Source: JAIESQ01 sp964495375
Lineage (GTDB): Bacteria; Planctomycetota; Planctomycetia; Pirellulales; JAEUIK01
DNA: 64,000 bases
NCBI GenBank assembly: GCA_964495375.1
Contig: CAZBWM010000003.1
Location: 121,632 to 185,631, forward strand
Reading direction: 5' to 3'
Shown: piece after piece, positions 44,326 to 51,991 of the stretch
Layout of the letters: every line of letters starts with the position of its first letter
Position numbering within the stretch: position 1 is the stretch's first letter
Made by a program: the position numbers and the translations under genes
The notes under the pieces: model-generated
Seen by the model: only the letters and a program-made list of their open reading frames with translations
Told to the model about the DNA's origin: nothing
Databases searched by the model: none

Positions 44326-45645
44326 ATGGAAGCAACCAGCCGCAGTCCGAAGCAGAGTCGTAATCGAAGTCACAGCCGCGCCGCCTTCGAGCGCGCCAAA
44401 AAGCTCATTCCCGGCGGCGTGAACAGCCCCGCCCGCGCGTTCGGCGGAGTCGGGGGCGATCCGCTCTTCATCGAGCGAGCCGACGGCGCATATCTATGGG
44501 ATCTCGATGGCTCGCGCTATATCGATTACGTCGGCTCGTGGGGGCCGATGATTGTCGGTCATCGCCACCCGCGCGTGCTGGCAGCACTCGAAACCGCGCT
44601 CGCGCACGGCACCAGCTTTGGCGCTCCGACCGAAGCCGAAACCCGCCTGGCCGAACTGATCGTGGCTGCCGTTCCTTCGATCGACGAGGTGCGAATGGTC
44701 AACTCGGGGACTGAAGCCACGATGAGCGCCATTCGCCTGGCGCGCGGTTACACCGGTCGCGAGCTGATCGTCAAATTCGCCGGCAACTATCACGGGCATG
44801 TCGACAGCCTGTTGGTCGCAGCCGGTAGCTCAGCCGCCACGCTCGGGGTGCCGAATTCGCCGGGCGTCACGCGTGGCACCGCGGCCGACACCCTCGTCCT
44901 TCCCTATAACGACGCGGCCGCACTGGCCGCCGCCTTCGACAAGCATCCGCGACAAATCGCCGGCGTGATTCTCGAACCAGTCGTCGGCAACATGGGCTGC
45001 GTTCCACCGACAGCCGAGTTCTTGAGCGCCCTGCGCGAAATCACCGCGGCCGACGGCGCGCTGTTGATCTGCGATGAAGTGATGACTGGTTTTCGTGTCG
45101 CGCTCGGCGGCGCGCAGCAGCTTTATGGCATCCGCCCCGATCTCACCACGCTCGGCAAGATTGTCGGCGGGGGGTTGCCGGTCGGCGCCTACGGCGGTCG
45201 AGCTGAGATCATGCAGCACGTGCTGCCGGCCGGGCGCGTCTTTCAGGCCGGGACGTTGTCGGGCAATCCGCTGGCGATGGCCGCCGGGATCGCCACGCTC
45301 GAACTATTGCGTGACGAGCCCCCTTACGACGGGCTCGAACGGCAAAGCGCCCGCCTCGCCGACGGGTTGCGGGCCGCCGCCCGCGCGGCCGGTGTGCCGC
45401 ATTGCCTCAACCGCGTCGGCAGCATGCTGACGTTGTTCTTTCAACCCGGCCCGGTGACCGATTGGGATAGCGCGGCCCGCAGCGACACCGCGCAATTCTC
45501 GCGATTCTTCTGGGGACTGATCGAGCGCGGCGTCTACTTGCCGTGCAGCCAATTCGAAGCGCTGTTCGTCTCGGCGGCGCACAGCGACGCGGATATCGAC
45601 GCCACGATTTCGGCTGCGCGCGAAGCGCTGGCCGAACTGGCATAG
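44326..45645 (+). CDS. hemL: Glutamate-1-semialdehyde 2,1-aminomutase HemL
   Basis: 439 residues, PLP aminotransferase fold I. It forms 5-aminolevulinate, the haem/tetrapyrrole precursor. Landmarks: LIPGGVNSPARAFGGVGG near the N-terminus, VNSGTEATMSAIRLARG, FAGNYHGHVDSLLV, AGVILEPVVGNMGCVPP, LICDEVMTGFRVA, and the PLP lysine in TLGKIVGGGLPVGAYGG. Length fits (430-ish). It begins 9 nt after the DUF1501 stop, an unusual operon partner. It ends 32 nt before the convergent rsmG. Confidence 0.96.
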   Translation: MEATSRSPKQSRNRSHSRAAFERAKKLIPGGVNSPARAFGGVGGDPLFIERADGAYLWDLDGSRYIDYVGSWGPMIVGHRHPRVLAALETALAHGTSFGAPTEAETRLAELIVAAVPSIDEVRMVNSGTEATMSAIRLARGYTGRELIVKFAGNYHGHVDSLLVAAGSSAATLGVPNSPGVTRGTAADTLVLPYNDAAALAAAFDKHPRQIAGVILEPVVGNMGCVPPTAEFLSALREITAADGALLICDEVMTGFRVALGGAQQLYGIRPDLTTLGKIVGGGLPVGAYGGRAEIMQHVLPAGRVFQAGTLSGNPLAMAAGIATLELLRDEPPYDGLERQSARLADGLRAAARAAGVPHCLNRVGSMLTLFFQPGPVTDWDSAARSDTAQFSRFFWGLIERGVYLPCSQFEALFVSAAHSDADIDATISAAREALAELA

Positions 45646-45677
45646 CCCGAAGTGCTCAGATCGCGATCGACCGCGGA

Positions 45678-46370
45678 TCAGCCCTCGACTCGCCTGACCT
45701 CGAGCACGACCCCTTCCGACTCCGTGCCGGCCAGCGGGTAGCTCACTTTGCGGCGCAGCTCCAGTCCACGCAGCAGCCCCCGCTCGCGAGCGGCTTGCCG
45801 CTCGTCGGCCCAGCTTGGGCCCTTGATCAACAACAACCGGTTGAAGCGATCCCAATGCGGACCCAGCCAAGTGAGAATCTTTTCCAGCGGCCCTACGGCG
45901 CGGGCAACGATCGTGTCGACGTCGTGCTCTTCGACGACCTGTTCGGCACGCAGGTTGTGAACCGGAATGTCGAGCCCCAGCGCGGTGACGATTTCGCCGA
46001 CCACCCGCGCTTTCTTGGCGACCGAGTCGCAGAGCGCCACCGAGATATCGGGGCGCACGATGGCCAGCGGAATGCCTGGCACGCCGCCACCCGAGCCCAT
46101 ATCGAGCACGTGCTCGCCCGTCTCCAACAGATCTGCCAAGGCCAGCACGTCGCGCAGATCGCGCGAGACGAACCGCTCGTAATCGGTGTGCCGCGTCAAG
46201 TTGATCCGCGAGTTCCAGTCCCAGAGCTGCCGCGCGTAGCGATCCAACTGCTCGATTTGTTCGGCCTCGAGCGTGATGCCATGCCGGGCGAGCGCCGTGG
46301 CCAGCGTATCGCCGGGGTACTCGATCGTGGGCTTTGGAACATCAAGATGGTCGGCGGCTTCGTCGGACAT
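45678..46370 (-). CDS. rsmG: 16S rRNA (guanine527-N7)-methyltransferase RsmG
   Basis: 230 residues. RsmG (GidB) methylates N7 of G527 in 16S rRNA using SAM. Seen: WNSRINLTRHTDYERFVSRD, the SAM-binding VLDMGSGGGVPGIPLAI, ALCDSVAKKARVV, HNLRAEQVV and TIVARAVGPLEKIL. The start is the ATG ending at 46370, as sequence further upstream lacks family character and reaches into the gap before the Gfo/Idh gene. It is convergent with hemL. No mnmG/parAB neighbours, the common gidB context elsewhere, are seen here. Confidence 0.93.
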   Translation of the reverse strand: MSDEAADHLDVPKPTIEYPGDTLATALARHGITLEAEQIEQLDRYARQLWDWNSRINLTRHTDYERFVSRDLRDVLALADLLETGEHVLDMGSGGGVPGIPLAIVRPDISVALCDSVAKKARVVGEIVTALGLDIPVHNLRAEQVVEEHDVDTIVARAVGPLEKILTWLGPHWDRFNRLLLIKGPSWADERQAARERGLLRGLELRRKVSYPLAGTESEGVVLEVRRVEG

Positions 46371-46521
46371 ATTGATCGCGCGGGCCTTGTTTCGCAGGCG
46401 GAAAGGGTGAGCGACAAGCGTAACGAGCCGGCACCGATCTGGCCAGCCACTGGCACGTTGCAACCCGCCAGGCCGCACATTAGGCTGCCGAGAGTAACAC
46501 CCCACCCGCGGAGCCCAACCG

Positions 46522-47850
46522 ATGTACGATCCTGTCAGTCGTCGTGAGTTTTTGCAGCGCGCCCTGTTGGCCGGCACGGCCACGGCGGTCGGCGGATCGA
46601 CGTTGCTCGGGTCGCGGCCGGCCAAAGCGGCCCGCCCCCGCAGCCCCAACGAGCGGCTGAATCTGGCGGTCATCGGTGTCGCCGCCCAGGGGGGCTACAA
46701 CCTCGGCAACGTGACCAGCGAGAACATCGTCGCGCTCTGCGATATCGATAGCCAGCGGCTCGGTCCAGTCGCGATGAAGCTCAACCAGGCCCGCACTTAC
46801 GACGACTACCGCGTGCTCTTGGACAAGGAGAAAGACCTCGACGCCGTGGTCGTCTCCACGCCCGACCATTCGCACGCTATGCCGGTCATTTGGGCGCTGC
46901 GCCGCGGGCTCGATGTCTACTGCGAGAAGCCGCTGGCCCACTCCGTTTGGGAAGTGCGGCAGATGCGCGAGCTGGCCGCCGCGAAGAAAGCGGTCACCCA
47001 GATGGGCACGCAAATCCACGCCGGCGACAACTACCGCCGCGCCGTCGAAATCGTGCAGGCGGGCGTGCTCGGCCCTGTGCGACAAGTGCACGTGTGGCAA
47101 ACCAACTCGGTCCGCCCCGGCCACCTAGCCGCCGCGGGGACGATGCCGCCGGCGCATGTGAACTACGATCAATGGGTCGGCCCCGCGCCGATGCGGCCGT
47201 TCGACGAGTCGCACTTCCATTTCAATTGGCGCTACTGGTGGGACTTCGGCGGTGGCATCCTCGCCGATATGGGCTGTCACTACATTGACCTGCCGTTCTG
47301 GGCGCTGGGGCTGCGCTATCCCACGTCGGTCGAAGCACACGGCGAAAAGACCTACGAAGGGGACAACGACGTCCCCAATAACCTGCGCGTCGAATATGAG
47401 TTCGCCGAGCGCGAATCCCCGCAGGGGAAGCAGCCCCCCGTCAAGCTCACCTGGTATCACGGTACCTGGAAGCCCGAGGGGGCCGAGGTCTACGCTAAGG
47501 GCGCGGCCGTGCTCTTCGAAGGAGATCGCGGGCGGCTGTTGGCCGATTACGGCAGCCATCAATTGTTTATGAACGAGGGGGAGCAGGCCACCACGCCACC
47601 GGCCAGCATTCCCAGCTCGATCGGTCACCATGCCGAGTGGATTGCCGCGGTCAAATCGCGCGGCGAAACCACCTGCAACTTTGATTACTCCGGGGCACTC
47701 GCCGAAACCGTGCTGCTGGGCAACGTCTCGTACCGCGCGGGGCAAGAACGCCTGCAGTGGGACGCCGAAAAACTCGCGGTCACCAATCTTCCCAAGGCGA
47801 ACGACTTTATCCGCCGCGAGTACCGCGCCGGCTGGTCACTCGACGGGTAG
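46522..47850 (+). CDS. Gfo/Idh/MocA oxidoreductase with Tat signal
   Basis: 442 residues. An N-terminal twin-arginine signal (SRREFLQRALLAGTATAVGG) ends in AKA. The NAD(P)-binding domain follows (LNLAVIGVAAQGGYNLGN), with CEKPLAHSVWEVRQM carrying the family E-K-P motif, and the catalytic domain with ADMGCHYIDLPFWALGL. Family members oxidise or reduce sugars and inositols; exported Tat versions are abundant in planctomycetes and some use tightly bound NAD. GGAG lies 8 nt before the ATG at 46522. A small membrane gene follows at 60 nt. The substrate is unknown. Confidence 0.9.
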   Translation: MYDPVSRREFLQRALLAGTATAVGGSTLLGSRPAKAARPRSPNERLNLAVIGVAAQGGYNLGNVTSENIVALCDIDSQRLGPVAMKLNQARTYDDYRVLLDKEKDLDAVVVSTPDHSHAMPVIWALRRGLDVYCEKPLAHSVWEVRQMRELAAAKKAVTQMGTQIHAGDNYRRAVEIVQAGVLGPVRQVHVWQTNSVRPGHLAAAGTMPPAHVNYDQWVGPAPMRPFDESHFHFNWRYWWDFGGGILADMGCHYIDLPFWALGLRYPTSVEAHGEKTYEGDNDVPNNLRVEYEFAERESPQGKQPPVKLTWYHGTWKPEGAEVYAKGAAVLFEGDRGRLLADYGSHQLFMNEGEQATTPPASIPSSIGHHAEWIAAVKSRGETTCNFDYSGALAETVLLGNVSYRAGQERLQWDAEKLAVTNLPKANDFIRREYRAGWSLDG

Positions 47851-47910
47851 CCGCGGGTGGAAGACTCCTGACGCAGGATTGAACGACGTTACATTGGGCA
47901 GGATAACGTT

Positions 47911-48147
47911 GTGAGCGAATTGCCTGTCATCCTCGCGTCGGACTTCGGGCCGATGGTCCGGCAGATGTTGTGGGCCGTGGCAGCGATCGTTGCCATTGCT
48001 ATCGTTCTTGGAGTCGTTACAGCAGGCGTCGCGGTGAAGTCTGCGCGCGACAGGAAGCTGTGGTGGTTCAGCCCACTGTTCGCCCTGCTATGGCTCGGGT
48101 TGATCTCGCTATTTCTCGGTTTGATCTTTGGGCGAATCCCGATTTAG
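47911..48147 (+). CDS. Small membrane protein (78 aa)
   Basis: 78 residues with two hydrophobic segments: MLWAVAAIVAIAIVLGVVTA and PLFALLWLGLISLFLGLIFG, separated by a basic loop (KSARDRKLWW). The start is a GTG at 47911 with AGGAT about 8 nt upstream. Family not recognised. It lies 60 nt after the Gfo/Idh gene and 10 nt before the M20 peptidase start, so the two latter genes are probably co-transcribed. Confidence 0.65.
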   Translation: MSELPVILASDFGPMVRQMLWAVAAIVAIAIVLGVVTAGVAVKSARDRKLWWFSPLFALLWLGLISLFLGLIFGRIPI

Positions 48148-48157
48148 GAATCCAGAA

Positions 48158-49363
48158 ATGGCATCAGCGAATCATTTCGTGCCACGGAGCACCAGATTGC
48201 TTGAATCGATTTCAGGCGCAGTCTCGCGGTCCCGGCTCGTCGATACCGCGATGCGGCTCTGCTCGGTCTATAGCCCCACTGGTTCGGCAGGCGAAGTTTC
48301 CGACGCGCTGGCCGAATTGCTCGCAAGCGAAGGCTTCACGGTCGAGCGATACGACGCCGGCTGGCCTGCGGCGCCTGCCGTCGCCGCGCGGCTGAGCACT
48401 GGCAAGCCTGGCCGTACCTTGCAGTTCAACGGTCACCTCGACACGGTGCATTTGCCGTTCGTGAAGCCGGCCGTCTCCGGCGATCGCATGACCGGCTCCG
48501 GCTCGGCCGATATGAAGGCCGGCACCGCCGCGGCGGTTGAAGCGCTCTTCGCCCTACGCGATAGCGGCGTGCTCCCCGGTGGAGGCATTCTGCTCACCGC
48601 GCACGATCTGCACGAAGCCCCCTGGGGCGACGGATCGCAGCTCGATCGGCTGATCGACGACGGTGTGCGCGGCGACGCGGCACTTATTCCCGAATACCTC
48701 TGCGACACGTTGGCCATCGCGGGTCGCGGACAGGCAACCTTCCGCGCTACGATCCGCCGGGCAGGGTTGCCCGTGCACGAAGTGATGCGCGACGCCGACG
48801 ATCCCAACGTGATTGCCGTCGGGGCAGAGCTGGTCCGCCGCCTGGTGGCCTGGAACGAGCAACTTTCCGGGGATCGCGACCCAGTCGCCGGCGCGCAAAG
48901 CGCCTTTGTCGGCCAGTTGCACGCCGGCGAGATCTACAATCAGTCACCGAATGAGTGCTGGCTCGAAGGGACGCGCCGCTGGTTGCCGGGGATGAAGGCC
49001 ATGGAAGTCGAAGCTGAGTTTCGCCGCCTGATCGACGACCTGGCCGCTTCGAGCGGCACCACGATCGAGCTGCGCTACCAGGTGGTACGCGACGCGTTTC
49101 GCTTACCGCTCGAAGACCCGCTCGTGGCCGCGTTCGACGCAGCGTTCGTCGCGACCGGTCAGCAGCCGCCGCCGCGCGGGGCCAAGCGCTTTGTCGACGA
49201 CGGCAGCTCGTTCTGGGCCCGGGCAGGGATGGCCGCGATCACACACGGACCGCAAGGAGGGGGCGCCCACACGCTCGAAGAGTGGATTTCGATCCCCGAG
49301 CTGGTCCGTGTCGCGAAGCTCTACGCCGTGATCGCGGTCGAGTACTGCGCACCGAATGCTTGA
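48158..49363 (+). CDS. M20-family metallopeptidase/deacylase (ArgE/DapE-like)
   Basis: 401 residues. Di-zinc M20 marks: LQFNGHLDTVHLPF, the bridging Asp in TGSGSADMKAGTAA, the catalytic-base region TAHDLHEAPWGDG (E present, though the usual E-E pair is altered), and the late His in ITHGPQGGGAHTLEEW. The central dimerisation domain is present (RATIRRAGLPVHEVM). Members cleave amide bonds of N-acyl amino acids or dipeptides in the cytoplasm. No signal peptide. The ATG at 48158 has AGGAA 8 nt upstream. It ends 3 nt before the convergent gene at 49367. Confidence 0.85.
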   Translation: MASANHFVPRSTRLLESISGAVSRSRLVDTAMRLCSVYSPTGSAGEVSDALAELLASEGFTVERYDAGWPAAPAVAARLSTGKPGRTLQFNGHLDTVHLPFVKPAVSGDRMTGSGSADMKAGTAAAVEALFALRDSGVLPGGGILLTAHDLHEAPWGDGSQLDRLIDDGVRGDAALIPEYLCDTLAIAGRGQATFRATIRRAGLPVHEVMRDADDPNVIAVGAELVRRLVAWNEQLSGDRDPVAGAQSAFVGQLHAGEIYNQSPNECWLEGTRRWLPGMKAMEVEAEFRRLIDDLAASSGTTIELRYQVVRDAFRLPLEDPLVAAFDAAFVATGQQPPPRGAKRFVDDGSSFWARAGMAAITHGPQGGGAHTLEEWISIPELVRVAKLYAVIAVEYCAPNA

Positions 49364-49366
49364 CGA

Positions 49367-50458
49367 CTATCGCGTTGCCGGCGGCGGCACCGGGGGCGGC
49401 TCGACAACCGCAAGCTTATTCAGTAGCTCGGCCAGTGCTTGTTGTTGTTGCGCTCGTTCCGCGGGTGCGGCCATCGGATCGTAGTCGACGGCCCGGCCCA
49501 ACACGCGGCTGATCTGCTGAGCGGCCAGCCGGCGCCGCGCCGCGTCCTCACGATCCAAGAGCGCCAACCAAATGCGGGCGTCGGCCGCCAGCCAGTTGAC
49601 TACTTGCTCGGGGCGATCGGCGGTCGAGTCGCCCGCCAGCGACGCGATGATCCGCCGCACGCGAAACCGCTGCTCGGCGTCCAAGTCCAGCGGATCGAGC
49701 GACTGCAGATAAGGAAGGACTTCGGCCCCCGCTTCACGCAGCGCCAAGTCGGCCGCCTGCCGGGCCGAGAATCGATCGTCGGCCAACTGCGCGACAAGCT
49801 TGGTCACCCGCGCACGATCGGGCACGCGCTGCGACTGCGCCACCTTGCAGAGCGAATCTTCAATCTGCTCCGCCATCCGCGACAGTCCCCAGCCCGGCCG
49901 CAAGTTTTCCAACAGCGGGACCAGGTGCTCGCGGCACAACTCGGGCTTGGCCAGCAACAGGTGCCAGAGCGTGGGGCCGCGCACTGAAGTCCGCGTGTCG
50001 CCCGTGCCCACAACCAGCTCTAGGTCGCCCGTATTTGGCTGGTTGAACTCCATGGCCAGCAGCTTGGTTTCGCCGACCGGCTTGCGGTCGACCCGCAGCG
50101 CGTCACCCGCCTCGGTATGAATGCGCACCCGCGCCAAGCGGTTGGCTGCCACGTAGTCGATCTCGGGCACGCCGTTGACGAAGTCGATCGTCATCGACTC
50201 TTCGCGCCCCAGCCCGCGCGAAGCGAAGGTCATGCGCCCCCCCTGGTTTTCCGACCAGGAGGAGATTCGCCCGCCGACGACCTCAAACTTCACACGTTGA
50301 AACGCGGAGGCCACGCCCGGCGAAACACGCTGAGCGACCGCCGGGGGCACGGCACGCACGCGTTGCGCCAGCGCAGGGAGCGCATTCGACCCCAGAATCG
50401 AGATTGACCCCAACAACGCGATCGCCAACTTGCGTAGGGTGCGTGCAGCACGCGGCAT
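49367..50458 (-). CDS. Exported HEAT-like protein of unknown function; start codon lies in a repeat
   Basis: 363 residues. A signal peptide (LAIALLGSISILGSNALPAL) follows a basic n-region. About 100-190 are beta-rich (RISSWSENQGGRMTFASRG). From about 200 on there are helical repeats with HEAT-like spacing (ARVTKLVAQLADDRFSARQA, ALREAGAEVLPYLQSLDPLD), followed by an Ala/Gln-rich end. The start ATG ending at 50458 and the first eight or so codons lie inside the MITE-like repeat 50434-50569; a TTG a few codons further in is the only nearby alternative. Family not recognised beyond the HEAT-like character. Confidence 0.68.
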   Translation of the reverse strand: MPRAARTLRKLAIALLGSISILGSNALPALAQRVRAVPPAVAQRVSPGVASAFQRVKFEVVGGRISSWSENQGGRMTFASRGLGREESMTIDFVNGVPEIDYVAANRLARVRIHTEAGDALRVDRKPVGETKLLAMEFNQPNTGDLELVVGTGDTRTSVRGPTLWHLLLAKPELCREHLVPLLENLRPGWGLSRMAEQIEDSLCKVAQSQRVPDRARVTKLVAQLADDRFSARQAADLALREAGAEVLPYLQSLDPLDLDAEQRFRVRRIIASLAGDSTADRPEQVVNWLAADARIWLALLDREDAARRRLAAQQISRVLGRAVDYDPMAAPAERAQQQQALAELLNKLAVVEPPPVPPPATR

Positions 50459-50569
50459 GGAGACCGGTGCGTTACGCAAGCCATCTTGGGAGCATCGCGG
50501 CATCCGACGATTGGAATCGGCTCGCGTGCGCAACGCACCAGGTATGGCAGCTTGCTCCACGCACCCTAC
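50434..50569. repeat. MITE-like imperfect palindrome, about 136 bp
   Basis: The ends GTAGGGTGCGTGCAGCACGC (50434-50453) and, on the other strand, GTAGGGTGCGTGGAGCAAGC (50550-50569) are 17/20 identical. A second nested pair, GGTGCGTTACGC and GGTGCGTTGCGC, continues the palindrome. The centre is unpaired. GTAGGGTGCGT-type palindromes are a widespread class of bacterial dispersed repeats. It lies between two same-strand genes. Confidence 0.7.
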
Positions 50570-50615
50570 AGTTGCTCGCGTCATGGCATCGGTCTCGCCG
50601 AAAACTGCGCCGCCG

Positions 50616-51896
50616 CTACTTCGCCTGACCAAAGCAGTAGAGCCGCCCCTCGGTACGCACCAGCAGGCAATCGTCGACCGCCACGGGCGTGGCCATGATC
50701 AACTCGCCCAGCTCATTATGCGCCAGTTTCTCGAAAGTGCGCCCTGCTTTGAGCACCACGACCAGACCGGCCTCGTTGGCCAGGTAAACTTTGCCGTCTG
50801 CGACCAACGGGCTAGGGCTGAACGCGCCGGTGCGGTCGGCCACACGCTCGTGATAGCAGACTTCGCCCGTCGCCGCGTCGAGCACCGTCATCACGCCCGT
50901 CTCTCGCAACAGGTACAGCAGCCCGTCGGCCACGGCCGGCGTCGGCACGTCGGGCGTGTCTTCCAGTCGGCTCCACAGGCGGTGCGTGCTTGTAACGTCT
51001 CCCGTACCCCCTGGCTTGATCGAATAGAAGGGACCTCCCTTGGCGCTGGCCACGTAAATCCGCTCGCGATCGGCCACCGGCGAGACGACGATCCGTAGCG
51101 TGCGATTCCCTTTGGGGTTGATGTCACCGTGGCGCCAGGTCTCCTGACCGGTTTCGGCGTCGTAAGCGTTGGCCAGATCGGCGCCGCAGATGACAATCTC
51201 AGCCCGATCGGGGTATTCGAACACACAGGGACTCGAGTAGGCGTCCTTCGATTCCTCCTCGGCCGAGGTCACACGCGGCGTCTTCCACTTCACCGCGCCC
51301 GTGCTTTTGTCGAGCGCGGCGATCAAGCTCTCCCCCTGGTGCAGGTAAGGCACATAAAGCGTGTCGTGATACAACAGCGGCGTGAAGCCGATGCCGAACA
51401 GCGTGCGGTACTTGCCCAACGACTCGTTGAGATTCACTTTCCAGACGAGCTCGCCGGCCATATCGAAGCAGTGCAAGTCGCCGGTGCCGACTAACTGCCA
51501 GACGTGCTCGCCGTCGGTCACCGGGCTGCTGCTGGCGAAGTTGTTCTTGCCGTTGAAGCCCAGTTTGCGGTTGCCGGTCCCCAGGTTGCGGCTCCAGCGC
51601 TCGCTCCCCTGGCGGTCAAGACAGATCAGTAGCAGGTCTTGTCCGGCCGGCGTGCAGACAAAGATGTTGTCTCCCGAAACGGCAGGCGTGGCAGCCGAAT
51701 GCCCTGGCAGGGGCACTTCCCAGCGGACGTTGGTCTTGGGGCCGAGTTCGACCGGCAAGTCGTGCGCCTCGGTGGCGCCAGTGCCGTGTGGCCCGCGCAT
51801 CTGCGGCCAATCGGCAGCTTTAGCGGTTGATGTGCTGGTCAAGGCGCCAATCGCGATGACCGTGGCCAGAAGAACGCCAAAATGCAAACGAAGCAT
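50616..51896 (-). CDS. PQQ-like beta-propeller protein (BamB/quinoprotein type)
   Basis: 426 residues. Signal peptide FGVLLATVIAIGALTSTSTA, then ADWPQMRGPHGTGATEA, a common start of planctomycete PQQ-like repeat proteins. Repeated blades follow with the pattern A-x-D-x-x-x-G-x-x-x-W (ALDKSTGAVKWKT, AYDAETGQETWRH, VLDAATGEVCYHE). Exported, periplasmic. It could be an enzyme with a quinone cofactor or a BamB-like scaffold; the tryptophan-docking repeats are seen, catalytic residues are not identified. AGGAA lies 9 nt before the ATG ending at 51896. The VWA gene stops 95 nt upstream. Confidence 0.85.
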   Translation of the reverse strand: MLRLHFGVLLATVIAIGALTSTSTAKAADWPQMRGPHGTGATEAHDLPVELGPKTNVRWEVPLPGHSAATPAVSGDNIFVCTPAGQDLLLICLDRQGSERWSRNLGTGNRKLGFNGKNNFASSSPVTDGEHVWQLVGTGDLHCFDMAGELVWKVNLNESLGKYRTLFGIGFTPLLYHDTLYVPYLHQGESLIAALDKSTGAVKWKTPRVTSAEEESKDAYSSPCVFEYPDRAEIVICGADLANAYDAETGQETWRHGDINPKGNRTLRIVVSPVADRERIYVASAKGGPFYSIKPGGTGDVTSTHRLWSRLEDTPDVPTPAVADGLLYLLRETGVMTVLDAATGEVCYHERVADRTGAFSPSPLVADGKVYLANEAGLVVVLKAGRTFEKLAHNELGELIMATPVAVDDCLLVRTEGRLYCFGQAK

Positions 51897-51991
51897 GCGC
51901 GTGATTCCTGTGATTTGATGAAGGCGCCCGCCCGGGCGATTGGCCGACAGGCGGTGCGGTCGAACAGATTCTAAGCGATGCCGCGGCGCAC

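Noticed and set aside
42937..45645. Functional link between DUF1501 and hemL because of the 9-nt gap
   Set aside because: The proteins act in different compartments, and the close spacing may be chance; no ribosome site or shared motif supports a pathway link.
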